Assembly: GCA_032718475.1 (NCBI GenBank)
Contig: JAUCBJ010001073.1
Span: forward strand, 1 to 36,995
Source: Nemertoderma westbladi
Lineage: Eukaryota; Xenacoelomorpha; Nemertodermatida; Nemertodermatidae
DNA length: 36,995 nt
Direction of reading: 5' to 3'
The translations under genes and the position numbers were made by a program. Under the pieces are notes generated by a model that had not been told where the DNA came from, did no database searches, and saw only the letters and a list, made by a program, of their open reading frames with translations. This document shows positions 20,592 to 29,206 of the stretch, piece by piece (position 1 is the stretch's first letter; each line of letters begins with the position of its first letter).

Positions 20592-23100
20592 TTAAGGGGA
20601 GAGGGACATAGCTCAATGTACCCATTAGTTTACTTTCAATCGCATATGTACCTTTTGTAGGAAAACTACTTGCTGAAATCCTTTAAAAATTTACATGCTA
20701 GCAGAAAGTGGTATATTACACACCCTGTACCAAAAAAAAATTCAAAAAATTTATATGCGGTCCCGAAATCACGATTTTTCGGGTGGAAATTTCACAATTT
20801 TATTTTTTTCTCGAAAAATTCGCATTAAAACTTAATAACTCTGTCCAGGGTAGATTTTTCGAATTAATTCTGCTAGGACGTCTACAGTGATACTTTATGG
20901 AGATTCACTGAAAATTTCAGCCAAATCGGTTTGGTAGTTTTCGAAAAAAAGGAACATTTGTGCCAAAATTTGCAAAAAATATGATTTCTAATAAAATGCA
21001 TATAAAGTAAGCAGTACATAATTATAATGGTAGATAATTAATATAACTACAATAAAATCCGGGAATGCACTGTTGTTTATATAGTTTCTGAATATATTTT
21101 AGTGGTGTATTTTTAAGTTGATAAAAAACATTATATTTCAATTTATTATATTACAATATTACAGTAGAATAGACCAAACAAAAATTTAACCAGAAAATTT
21201 TTTCAAAAATTTTAGACTGAAAAATTTAACCAAAAATTTTTTTTTCCTAAAATGCGCCTGGCATATATCCCGACTCCTGTTCACGTTCCACGGATTCTTC
21301 CTCAGTTCTCTTCCGCTTCTGTCGCGATTTTGCCCTTGCGTTACCATCGAGAATATGTTGCCTGTGTTCCGCCTTTGCAATTCTAGAATTATCCAGCTTT
21401 GCGAGACCTTCTACTGTGTGATAGCCTGGATTGATCCCCAGTTCTCTAAGGACTTCGAGGCGAGATTTATTCCCGTCATTGTAGCACATCACAGCATCAT
21501 ACATTCCAATTTCCAATGTGCTACGTCCAAGGAATACTCGTTTGGGGCATCGCGACCAGATCGAATTATTTAGTGACTCATTCACGTTCTGAGTCTTCCC
21601 ATGAAGACATTTCTTCAGCAGCTCAGGATCGCTGAGAGCTTTGAATGTCGGTTTTACTACATCCATGATGGCTTCAGGGATAGAGTTCATATGTACATGC
21701 TGCAGTGGCGCATTTTCCGCAGCTGCCTTGTTGAACTTGCACCACGAGGAAGGACCTGGAGGGCACATCCCATGATATGGGTGGGCATCAGTAGATGCGT
21801 AATGGAAATAAATGGCCCAGACAGCTCTGCGGAGGTTCTCAACAGAATCATTGTTTTTACGAATAGCGGATCCGTAGTACCCTTGTAGTTTGTCAATTCT
21901 TTCATCAGTCAAACGATTCCGACCAGATATTTTTTTTCCATCGCTTAGATTGACATTTTTGTGTTTCTTCTTCAATTCGCGTAAGCGATGCCCCATCCGT
22001 TTCTGAATGTGACCGACACATTCCAGTTTTTCGATAGGTACATCCCCGTATGGTTTACTTTTTACCACTGCTGGATGAGAACTTGAATCTCCATCTCCAA
22101 GATATTTCAGGTATCGAACACCACACCTAGTCACACTCCTGCCGAACATTAGTATTGCCCCAGCAGCCTCCATGTTGCCACTTGAACCAATGTAGTTTTG
22201 GGCGCAGCTGGACTTGTGCGTTTCAATTGCCTTGTTATTATCAGCTGTTGTCTTCCTGTTTCTAGTACATTTACCTACCATGGAACAACTATGGCAGTGC
22301 TTGCTCATACAATGGATATCCAAAACCTTGCCAGTATCTATGGATAACACCGAAACTACACCATTTTTTGATTGAAACCCACGTTTTTGCCATGTCCCAT
22401 CAACGCAAACACCGATATCAGTTTTCATGTCATCTGCGTTTTCATCAACAGCTTCCTCTGTTGCTTTGCACATAGAGGATTCCGCGACCTCTTTTATTGC
22501 TGGAGCAATGTCGGCATACACTCGCAGGAACTTTTGAGGTGGTTGTGGAAGTCCCATAATGCTGCTGAACGTTTTCGCAGCTTCTAATCCGATCCCAATG
22601 CACCGAAACGCATAAACCAGCCTGACATTGGTTTCATAATGGGCATGATTGTTCAAATTCACTTTCTTTGAGGTATCGAAATGGTTCTTATCACCACATT
22701 CCTCGCAGGAAATGATCAGTCTGGAATTTAAACCCGTAGGCCTAGTGACTGGATTAGATATTACCCCTATATTCGCTGAGTTGCAGAATCTACAACACAA
22801 ATTATTTCGTAACTCAGAATTTAGTATATCCAAATCAACTATAACAAATCCGGGTCGTTCAGATTCCAGAGTTGTAGGGTTTCGAAATTTGCTGCATGCT
22901 AACTTCTTCTTTGATGCTGATGTCGGTACAACTAACTTCGGAGTTCTCATTGAACTATGCTGGTTGCCTCTAAACTTCCTCTTCTTACATTGTCTCTCCG
23001 ACCTAGGCATCTTGGTTCAACTTGCATATAACACGAATTATGAACTTATCAAGTGGCCTAATGCTCTATTGCGCTATACCTATCGGTACACTATAATGTA
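20592..23100 (-). mobile_element. Candidate Kolobok/Mutator-like DNA transposon
   Basis: An intact transposase gene (21247-23010, minus) with noncoding flanks. On the left, TTAA (20592-20595) is followed directly by GGGGAGAGGGACATAGCTC. A G-rich terminus after TTAA is what a TTAA-targeting element would show, and Kolobok elements use TTAA. The sequence between 20700 and 21240 is AT-rich and noncoding. The right boundary is not established; the end given here is only just past the gene. A possible partner is CTCTCCCC at 24349-24356, the reverse complement of the first eight bases of the left end, but it is followed by TATA and not TTAA and homology beyond it is weak. Confidence 0.5.
21247..23010 (-). 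CDS. Intact Kolobok/Mutator-like transposase, 587 residues
   Basis: Single uninterrupted frame from an ATG at 23010 to a TAG stop at 21247. The N-terminus is basic (MPRSERQCKKRKFRG). A zinc-binding-type segment follows, with CCRFCNSANIG and SCEECGDKNHF at about residues 70-110. The catalytic region has DIGVCVDGTWQKRGFQSKNG with the first likely acidic residue (about 200), then SKHCHSC and CAQNYIGSSGNMEAAGA. It continues with YLGDGDSSSHP (second aspartate), LECVGHIQKRMGHRLREL, and near the C-terminus CLHGKTQNVNESLNNSIW with a likely third acidic residue. The end is basic, with a predicted nuclear signal (SRQKRKRTEEE). This pattern matches the Mutator-like transposase family (Pfam PF20700 by memory), which I suspect corresponds to Kolobok. 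There are no stops or frameshifts, unlike every other element protein here except the RT at 25553. It may be recent, active or domesticated. Confidence 0.8.
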   Translation of the reverse strand: MPRSERQCKKRKFRGNQHSSMRTPKLVVPTSASKKKLACSKFRNPTTLESERPGFVIVDLDILNSELRNNLCCRFCNSANIGVISNPVTRPTGLNSRLIISCEECGDKNHFDTSKKVNLNNHAHYETNVRLVYAFRCIGIGLEAAKTFSSIMGLPQPPQKFLRVYADIAPAIKEVAESSMCKATEEAVDENADDMKTDIGVCVDGTWQKRGFQSKNGVVSVLSIDTGKVLDIHCMSKHCHSCSMVGKCTRNRKTTADNNKAIETHKSSCAQNYIGSSGNMEAAGAILMFGRSVTRCGVRYLKYLGDGDSSSHPAVVKSKPYGDVPIEKLECVGHIQKRMGHRLRELKKKHKNVNLSDGKKISGRNRLTDERIDKLQGYYGSAIRKNNDSVENLRRAVWAIYFHYASTDAHPYHGMCPPGPSSWCKFNKAAAENAPLQHVHMNSIPEAIMDVVKPTFKALSDPELLKKCLHGKTQNVNESLNNSIWSRCPKRVFLGRSTLEIGMYDAVMCYNDGNKSRLEVLRELGINPGYHTVEGLAKLDNSRIAKAEHRQHILDGNARAKSRQKRKRTEEESVEREQESGYMPGAF

Positions 23101-23804
23101 TAACTAACACCTTGTGAAAAGTATATTTTCCATGAGCCGCGTACAGCACCAGCGAGACTGAAATTCTGCACCGAATATTCTGCCGAACCAGTGCCGGCCT
23201 ACTTTGACACCGTCGTAATAGCCTACTGCTGTTGGTTGTACCGGTACTGTAGTCGGTAGACTAGTATGCAATAGTTGCCCAAAACGGTTTCAGACCCAAG
23301 TTACAAATATCCCCCCCAACCATCAGCTCCGGTAGGGGTTAGAGTTAGTTAGGGGCTAGACTCTAACCCTAAGAGGAAACTTTAGCCTAACCCTAATGGC
23401 CGGGTGAGCGAAGCTAAGTGGGCCCTGGCAGGGCCATTACGGTTTCTGTAAGGTTTCCTCTTACGCTTAGAGTCCGCTCTAGTGAATACAGGTAACTCAG
23501 GGGTGAAACCGATTACTACCAGCCAAAGCACGGTACCGTACTGACAATGTGCACTGGGCCGGGTACTGGTAGTAGAGCTAATAAAATGTGCTCCGGTGGC
23601 GCCAGGTTAGTACTAACCAGTTAAAAACAGGCTAATACAATCCGCCATAGTCAATGAACTATTTTCCTTTCCTTGTTTCTTTAGAGAAGATTTAAATGAC
23701 TGTACAAATATTTCTGTTGCACCATTACTCCGCTGAAGGCCATCTAGTAATACCATTATCAGTACAGAATTAATCTAACTCAGATGATCTGAACTGTGGA
23801 CTAC
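23101..23804. other. No gene seen; contains a hairpin and telomere-like words
   Basis: Noncoding. Holds the inverted repeat at 23356-23482, with short CTAACCCTAA words at 23363 and 23386 that resemble metazoan telomere repeats but are too few to call. Confidence 0.45.
23356..23482. repeat. Imperfect hairpin, arms of about 48 bp
   Basis: The left arm begins CTAGACTCTAACCCTAAGAG and ends in CTAATGGCC. The right arm begins GGCCATTACGG and ends in AGAGTCCGCTCTAG. Arms pair over most of their length, with mismatches. The loop of about 25 bases carries GAGCGAAGC. It could be a small fold-back element or a structured RNA; no evidence separates these. Confidence 0.6.
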
Positions 23805-24016
23805 GGAGCCCCTAAAGGGACATGAGAAAAAAATATATTTTTTTTCGCTAACTCGTGCGAACGACTTAGTATGTCGTTTGCACGAGTTAGTTAAGTCGTT
23901 CGCACGACTTAGTATGTCGTTCGCACGACTTAGTAAGTCGTTCGCACGACATACTAAGTCGTTCGCACGAGTTAGCAAAAAAAAAATTTTTTTTCTCATG
24001 TCCCTTTAGGGGCTCC
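23805..24016. mobile_element. Fold-back MITE with internal 21-bp repeats
   Basis: The termini are near-perfect inverted repeats: GGAGCCCCTAAAGGGACATG at 23805 and its reverse complement ending at 24016. Both continue into A/T homopolymers (AAAAAAAT and ATTTTTTTT). The centre contains about four 21-bp units of the type GTCGTTCGCACGACTTAGTA, some inverted. The palindrome extends a few bases beyond the TIR (ACTAC/ATAGT). GTGGACT occurs just outside both ends and may be remnant flanking duplication. There is no coding capacity; an apparent 74-residue frame simply translates the repeats. Confidence 0.85.
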
Positions 24017-24879
24017 ATAGTGGACTGTTATCTGCGAATATTATTTTTGGCATGGAGAAATATGTGCAAAATTTTCTGAGTTCAGTAATAACAGTTTTTG
24101 CTGATGCTGTTTTTGCTGCAATTGAAACTCTGGAGTATTGTGTCTTTGAATCTACAATGCCAAGTAAGTTGGTGCTATTTAACTCTCCAAAATCTAAATG
24201 AATTCGTTCGAAAGGATTGGGTGTACTGGTTCATGAACTTCTTTCGCAAAAGTTTGGCATCGCTCACAGCTGCTTGCATATAATTAAATATCCTTGATAC
24301 CTATCCTCCAAACAACACTTCATCATTTTGGATCCTATGTGTGCTGAATGCAGCTCTCCCCTATAGGGGCTGTTGCGCTGTCAGTCAGAGAGGTAACGGC
24401 CCGTGGGGTAAGGATTTACCCATGGGGCGCTAACTATCAGATAGTCTGATACAGTCTTTTTCAACTATCAGATAGATGATCGCCCAGTTACAAGTTGCTG
24501 ATAATAGTTGTATTTTTTAAACCCCGAGTGTTGTTGACGGAGTCTGTTACTTCTGAAATCGTTGGTCGTGGTGCCGTGCCGGAATTCTGGCTTTGTTTAA
24601 AAGCACTGAACTGCTGAACGATGGCGGAATCTACGAAACCCGGCCGGATTCCTAATCCATAATCCGAGGAGGCAACGGAGTCAATTAAACGTAAACAATG
24701 AAACGATCGCGATGGACAATGGAGTCTATTCAATCTATCCAGAACGATACGATGGCGACGTACAGTATTCTATTACAGTATTAAACACGCAACCAAAGCG
24801 ATCAGACCTGCAGACGATGGCGAAGTAATCTACAAAACAGAGAACGACAGGAAGGCGATGGAGTTTATAAAAAACCCAG
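24017..24879. other. No gene seen
   Basis: Noncoding. AACTATCAGATAG occurs twice (about 24431 and 24463). From about 24680 the text contains weak, diverged repeats of GATGGCGA and GGAGTCTATT that lead into the 21-bp repeats at 25015. Confidence 0.4.
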
Positions 24880-25014
24880 TAAGATGATGCATAGCGAAGC
24901 GATCGAGACGGATAACGGAGTCTATTATAGTATTAAACCTGGAACGAAGATGGTGGAATCTATAGGCCTAAACCTGGAACAATGCGAACAAGGCTACTCT
25001 AAAGTTAGACTAGG

Positions 25015-25202
25015 AAGTGAATTTAGTTCCAATGGAAGCGAATTTAATTCCAATGCATACGAACTTGGTTCCAATCGCACATTTTCAAAGGCGAACTTAG
25101 TTCCAATTGAAACTAATTTAGTCCCAAAATAAATTTTACGAAGCGAATTTAGTTCCAATGGAAGCGAATTTAATTCCAATGCATACGACCTTAGTTCCAA
25201 TG
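25015..25202 (+). repeat. 21-bp tandem repeats within a 126-bp duplication
   Basis: Units of the type GAATTTAGTTCCAATGGAAGC repeat with a 21-bp period. The block beginning near 25018 recurs 126 bp later (6 x 21), near 25144, with few changes. The period keeps a frame open (24884-25132) with a seven-residue repeat, SEFSSNG/SEFNSNA. I see no other sign of a gene and treat the frame as a by-product. Confidence 0.85.
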
Positions 25203-25499
25203 TTTCAATCGTGGGGATAGCCACGTAGTAGGCGAAGCCTATTGCGTATTGCCACTATTTGTGGTGGGTTAGGATCAACAATAGTAAGTAATTGTAAAAC
25301 CCTTCTGTCATTTTTAAAAAACGAATTATTATTAATGAATTAATTGTATAATTGCACATTTTCAAATATATATTAATCACGAGTATACTGAAACTGACTG
25401 ACTGACGTCTGTAATATTATATACTCAAGTAATGCACATTGTGCCATTTTCACACCAAATACAGTATTTACCAATTGTTTCGGTTTAGGTGGATGGGCG
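25203..25499. other. No gene seen
   Basis: Noncoding. A short stem with an AGGCGAAGCCT core lies at 25230-25240. Confidence 0.4.
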
Positions 25500-27108
25500 T
25501 TGTTTGTGTACTACTACTACTAGGATCGGCATGCTGCATTGCAGCTGCATTTTTAAGAATGCTGTGCCGGCTTGTCAACAAAATTGCACCGCCACAACTC
25601 CCTATCACCCATGACATTTGCTAGATCATCCGCATCTTTAAGGCCAGTGTCCTTTAAGATGTGTCTCAAGAAAGTCATGGGCTGTCCACCATGCTTATTC
25701 ACTCCATGAGGCTGCCAAAGTACAAGATTATGCACTGGCTGGTCCTCACGGCGAAAGCAATGTCCTGCAAAGCGGAGGCGATTTTGTTCTAGTGTCAAGC
25801 TTGGGGGAACCAATGAGACACCTCCAATGTTATATAGTGTCTGGTTGGAGATGTGTGCATTGTACTTGACACAATGAACCCGGCGTAGCATTCTTGTGAA
25901 TGTGCCATCCAGAGATTTGGTGTCCTCAGCAGTTAGAGCCCAGCATGGACTCCCGTAGAGGAGTACTGGAACTACTGCTGCTCTAAATAATCGGACCTTA
26001 AGTTTCCGATTAATTCTCAGTGACTTCCAAATCCTGGAAAGCCTATTCAAGGCTGCCCATGCCTTTCCCTTACGTATTCGAAGGTCCTCACCTGACTTCC
26101 GGATCCATGATCCCAGGTAACAGAAGTCGTCCACATGCTCAAGCATACCATCCTTTGAGCTTATGCTCATCCGATCAGAGACTTGCTGATGACTTTCAAA
26201 GTTAACGGTCAGAATTTTGGTCTTTCTGGAGTTAATAAAAAGACCAACACTAGAAGCAGCATGTTCTAATGAGCTGAGGAGCCGTTGGGCTCCGTCTAAT
26301 GATTCTGAGAGTACTCCTAAGTCATCAGCAAAGTCTAGATCAGTTAGGTACTTGGCAGGATTTCCTCGACTTCTGGAGCCAGTAGGTGGAGTTATCATCA
26401 CCCCATCATCATTATGATGATCTAAGGACATGCGTAGAACATAGTCAACCACAATAATGAACAAGAATGGTGCAAGTGTGTCTCCTTGGAGGACGCCCCA
26501 TAACACTTCAAATGGTTCTGTGTCACCGTCAACAATAGACACAAATGTTGTCGAACCATCGTATACTGATCTGATTGCTGCAATAATTTCATCAGGAATC
26601 CCATATAATGAAAGTATGCTGAACATACGTGAGCGAGAGACTGAATCAAAGGCCTTGAAGAAGTCAACAAAGATAACAGCCAGATGCCTGTCTTTCTTTT
26701 TTGATAATTCTTCAATTATCCTTCTAAGTGCCAAAATGGGCTCCATGGTCCCACGACCTTTACGGAACCCATTCTGATTTCCACGGAGCAGTCTCTCAAT
26801 GGGATCCCTGATGCGATTTAATAGAATCCTATTGTATAGCTTTGCAGCAATCGAGATCAATGAGATTCCCCGAAAAGAACCATAGAGTGTTAGGTTGCCC
26901 TTCTTGGGAACTGGCACCAACTTATTTGTTTTCATTTCTTGTGGGACTCTTGTTGTTCGGTACATGTCTACTATGATGGGATAGATGAGCTTTAAACACT
27001 CAGGTATTTTAAAGACCTCAGGGGGAACACCATCTACTCCACTGGCACGATTGGTCTTAATGCTCTTTGCAGCAGCCTTCACTTCTGCAAAGGAGATATT
27101 GTTTGTGT
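25500..27108 (-). mobile_element. RTE-like LINE, 5'-truncated, with 10-bp target-site duplication
   Basis: The element body is 25510-27098 on the minus strand. TTGTTTGTGT occurs immediately outside both ends, at 25500-25509 and 27099-27108, as a perfect target-site duplication. The 3' end has a short AGT-type microsatellite tail, seen as TACTACTACTACTAG on the plus strand. The 5' truncation falls at the codons just before the RT domain, so the endonuclease is absent. The same family supplies the fragments at 8656-11421 and 28507-28665. RTE-like assignment is by RT and C-terminal motifs plus the short microsatellite tail. Confidence 0.92.
25553..27098 (-). CDS. RTE-like reverse transcriptase, open but 5'-truncated
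   Basis: About 515 uninterrupted codons, read from the truncation point to a stop at 25553; no native start is present. Motifs in order: SIKTNRASGVDGVPPEVFK, then KLVPVPKKGNLTLYGSFRGI, then NQNGFRKGRGTMEPIL. Next are FVDFFKAFDSVSRSRMF (motif A aspartate), WGVLQGDTLAPFLFIIVVDY and the active site DLDFADDLGVL (motif C). The downstream thumb-like part includes LYGSPCWALTAEDTKSL. A C-terminal segment carries NRLRFAGHCFRREDQPVHNL and VLWQPHG, typical of RTE-related elements. The absence of stops with an intact target duplication indicates a young insertion. Without its endonuclease and 5' end it cannot mobilise itself. Not a host gene. Confidence 0.9.
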
Positions 27109-27394
27109 TAAGGTTGGGCGTAGTTTAGGTTAAGAGCTTGGGCGTTGTTTTTTACTATGAATATCATTTTAAATGATTAAATGTAAATTAATTTAATTAA
27201 ATTGCTTTGGTTAGAAGGTTGGGCGTTTTGGGTTAGTTCTTTACAATTATTATTTAACCATCCACCTAATAGTGTCACTATACATATATACAGATTATTC
27301 GCCAACTACGTGACTCGCCGCACACCTGTATGTAACATTAGAACTAATCCCAACGCCACTAATTGCATGCCACCCCAAATTAGATGATTTCACA
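27109..27394. other. No gene seen; repeated TTGGGCGT words
   Basis: Target region of the LINE. TTGGGCGT recurs (27114, 27148, 27219), and GATGGGCGTTG lies on the other side of the LINE at about 25493. Nothing coding. Confidence 0.4.
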
Positions 27395-27780
27395 CCAAAA
27401 AAAATTATTTAGCACCAAATATATTTTTTTGTAGCACCAATTTACTTTCCCCAATTTTAAATATCTCTCTCAACAAAAACAATTATTCATCCCCCAAAAA
27501 CAATAATTAATGTCCAAAAACAATTAATCACACCCCCAAACACAATTATCCATCCCCCAAAAATAATTATTCATCCCCCAAAAATAATTATTCATCCCCC
27601 AAAAACAATAATTCATCTCCAAAAACAATTAATCACACCCCCAAACACAATTATCCGTCCCCCAAAAATAATTATTCATTTCCCAAAAATAATTATTCAT
27701 TCCCCCAAAAACAATTATTAAATCTCCCTAAAATAATTAATAGTCAACCAAAAACAATTCTTCCATCACCAAATACGTTA
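27395..27780 (+). repeat. 21-bp AT-rich minisatellite
   Basis: Degenerate units of the type CCCCCAAAAATAATTATTCAT, period about 21 bp, with a 105-bp (5 x 21) higher-order duplication whose copies start near 27511 and 27616. Roughly 16-18 units. No coding potential. Confidence 0.85.
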
Positions 27781-28104
27781 TGGAAAATTTAATTATACAA
27801 ATTCATTAATTATTTATTTCCATAAATCAAACAAAATGTTTAAACATATTATCGCGGATGAGTACAAAACAAAGACCCAATTATAAAGACTGGAATAATC
27901 TTGTAACATGTTAACTTTCGTTTATTGTTTTGGTTCCCCCAACACGCCTCTGCAAACTGCTCCTTTACTAACTGCTCCTTTAAATGCCAATGGGACCTAA
28001 CGGTCTTATGGACCTAACGCGACATCACCTCTTTGTTTTGTACAGAACGGTCAGTAAAGTCTTGGGATCTTGTACTCACCCGACGATCCTCGTAACAATA
28101 GTCT
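27781..28104. other. No gene seen; spacer between oppositely oriented minisatellites
   Basis: GTACAAAACAAAGA at 27860 and TCTTTGTTTTGTAC at about 28031 are a 14-bp inverted repeat. ACTGCTCCTTTA is duplicated at about 27957 and 27973, and GACCTAACG at about 27996 and 28011. Confidence 0.4.
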
Positions 28105-28225
28105 GTTTATTTTGGTGAAATATTTGATTGATTGGTGGGAAATGTATTTATTTTGGGGAAAATATGTATTTATTTTGGGGGAATATGCATTTTATTTGGG
28201 GGGATTGTGTCTTTATTTGGGGCAG
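28105..28225 (-). repeat. Inverted short array related to the 27.4-kb minisatellite
   Basis: TATTTATTTTGGGG-type units at about 28142, 28168 and 28190 read on the minus strand as CCCCAAAATAAATA. This resembles the CCCCCAAAAATAATTATT unit at 27395-27780, so the two arrays face each other across about 320 bp. The match is imperfect and AT-rich, so chance similarity is possible. Confidence 0.5.
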
Positions 28226-28394
28226 GGCCGGATTAAGGTTTTGGGGGCCCCCACGCTAATGCCGGTTGGCTAAGGCCAAAATCCTCTCTGATGTGTTATT
28301 TTCGCTAGCTACCATTCAAAGATGCAATGAAGACATGCCTGGCTAAACCTTTCAAAGCATTACAGCATTACTCGTGCCGAAACGAAAACTGACT

Positions 28395-28475
28395 TGGCCC
28401 CACGCGGGGGTTGAACCCACAACCTCCGAGAGATGTGAAATTAATCTAACCACTTCACCTAGGTGGGCTCGAACC
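28395..28475 (-). repeat. tRNA-derived SINE-like head
   Basis: The minus strand has a box A-like TAGGTGAAGTGGTTAGA (28445-28461) and a box B-like GGTTCAACCC (28409-28418) with tRNA-like spacing and a GGAGGTTGTGGGTTC T-arm. These internal RNA polymerase III promoter elements are what tRNA-derived SINEs carry. It does not fold as a convincing full tRNA by eye and is not called as one. It ends close to the RTE 3' fragment at 28507. Confidence 0.55.
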
Positions 28476-28506
28476 AAGGCGGAACGAGTGTCCGATACCG
28501 TCATAT

Positions 28507-28665
28507 CTACTACTACTACTACTACTAGGATCGGCATGCTGCATTGCAGGTGCATTTTTAAGAATGCTGCGCCGGATTGTCGTCGACAAAATTGCACCGC
28601 CACAACTCCCTATCACCCATGACATTTGCTAGATAATCCGCATCTTCAAGGCCAGTGTCCTTTAA
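28507..28665 (-). mobile_element. RTE-like LINE 3' scrap, cut at a TTAA
   Basis: Matches 25510-25658 of the RTE-like LINE, including the microsatellite tail (longer here, about seven CTA units) and the last roughly 35 codons, readable as DLANVMGDRELWRCNFVDD. The homology stops exactly at CCTTTAA. In the longer copy this continues as CCTTTAAGATGTG, whereas here it is followed by CCCTATTAAACC of a piggyBac-like end. Confidence 0.88.
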
Positions 28666-29080
28666 CCCTATTAAACCTGGGGGGGGGGGGGTCAATATGA
28701 CCCCCCCCTTGTGGTTTTTAGTGCTGTGTGCAAATTTAGGTGCTAGCACGAAATTTTGAGAATCCATTCAATAGATAAAATTGCTTGTGACGATTTATTT
28801 CTTGCGTTTTAGACTAGACATCTCAAACTTGTATTTTTCGGAAGTGGGTGCAAAATGTGGTGCTAGCACCACATTTTGAAAACCATCAAATATATCAATT
28901 GATTGTGTCACCTTGTTTCTTGCGTTATACGGGTTGGTGAGGGTTCTGAATTCAATAGAATCAGTAAAAATTTCATAAGAGTTTTCAAACTTGTATTTTT
29001 CGCCGGTGGTTGAAAATTGTTGTGCCAGCACCAAATTTTTGAAAATAAGCAAATTGATCAGCAACTTTAAGAGCTCCACA
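28662..29080. mobile_element. piggyBac-like terminus with palindromic subterminal repeats
   Basis: TTAA (28662-28665) is followed by CCCTATTAAACC, a G run, GTCAATATGAC and a C run (to 28698). This layout is familiar from piggyBac-type ends; the assignment is from memory of such termini. Inside are three diverged copies of a block centred on a palindrome: 28731-28758, 28852-28877 (perfect, centred on GGTGCTAGCACC) and 29011-29040. Adjacent CAAACTTGTATTTTTCG and TTTCTTGCGTT words are also repeated. No transposase frame and no matching second end are seen, so this is a remnant or a non-autonomous copy. Confidence 0.5.
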
Positions 29081-29206
29081 TATTTGAGAATATAGGAGTC
29101 CGGACTTAAAATATGATATAGCTAGAATTTCCCAATATATAGTTAATTAATAACACAAAACACGTTTATACAAAAGGCCACCATCCCGCTTCTGTCAGAC
29201 ACGCAC
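29081..29206. other. Short spacer, nothing recognised
   Basis: AT-rich noncoding sequence between the piggyBac-like end and the satellite-bearing repeat. Confidence 0.4.

Noticed and set aside
21355-23107. Plus-strand frames of 71-152 residues
   Set aside because: Antisense to the intact transposase gene; no independent evidence.
23340-23400. Interstitial telomere repeat
   Set aside because: Only a few CTAACCCTAA words, not tandem; they belong to the hairpin arms.
23775-23999. Minus-strand frame with RANDL-type repeats
   Set aside because: Translation of the 21-bp units of the fold-back MITE; the period again keeps the frame open.
27858-28045. Small MITE bounded by the 14-bp inverted repeat GTACAAAACAAAGA
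   Set aside because: Inverted repeat too short and flanks show no duplication; noted only as part of the minisatellite spacer.
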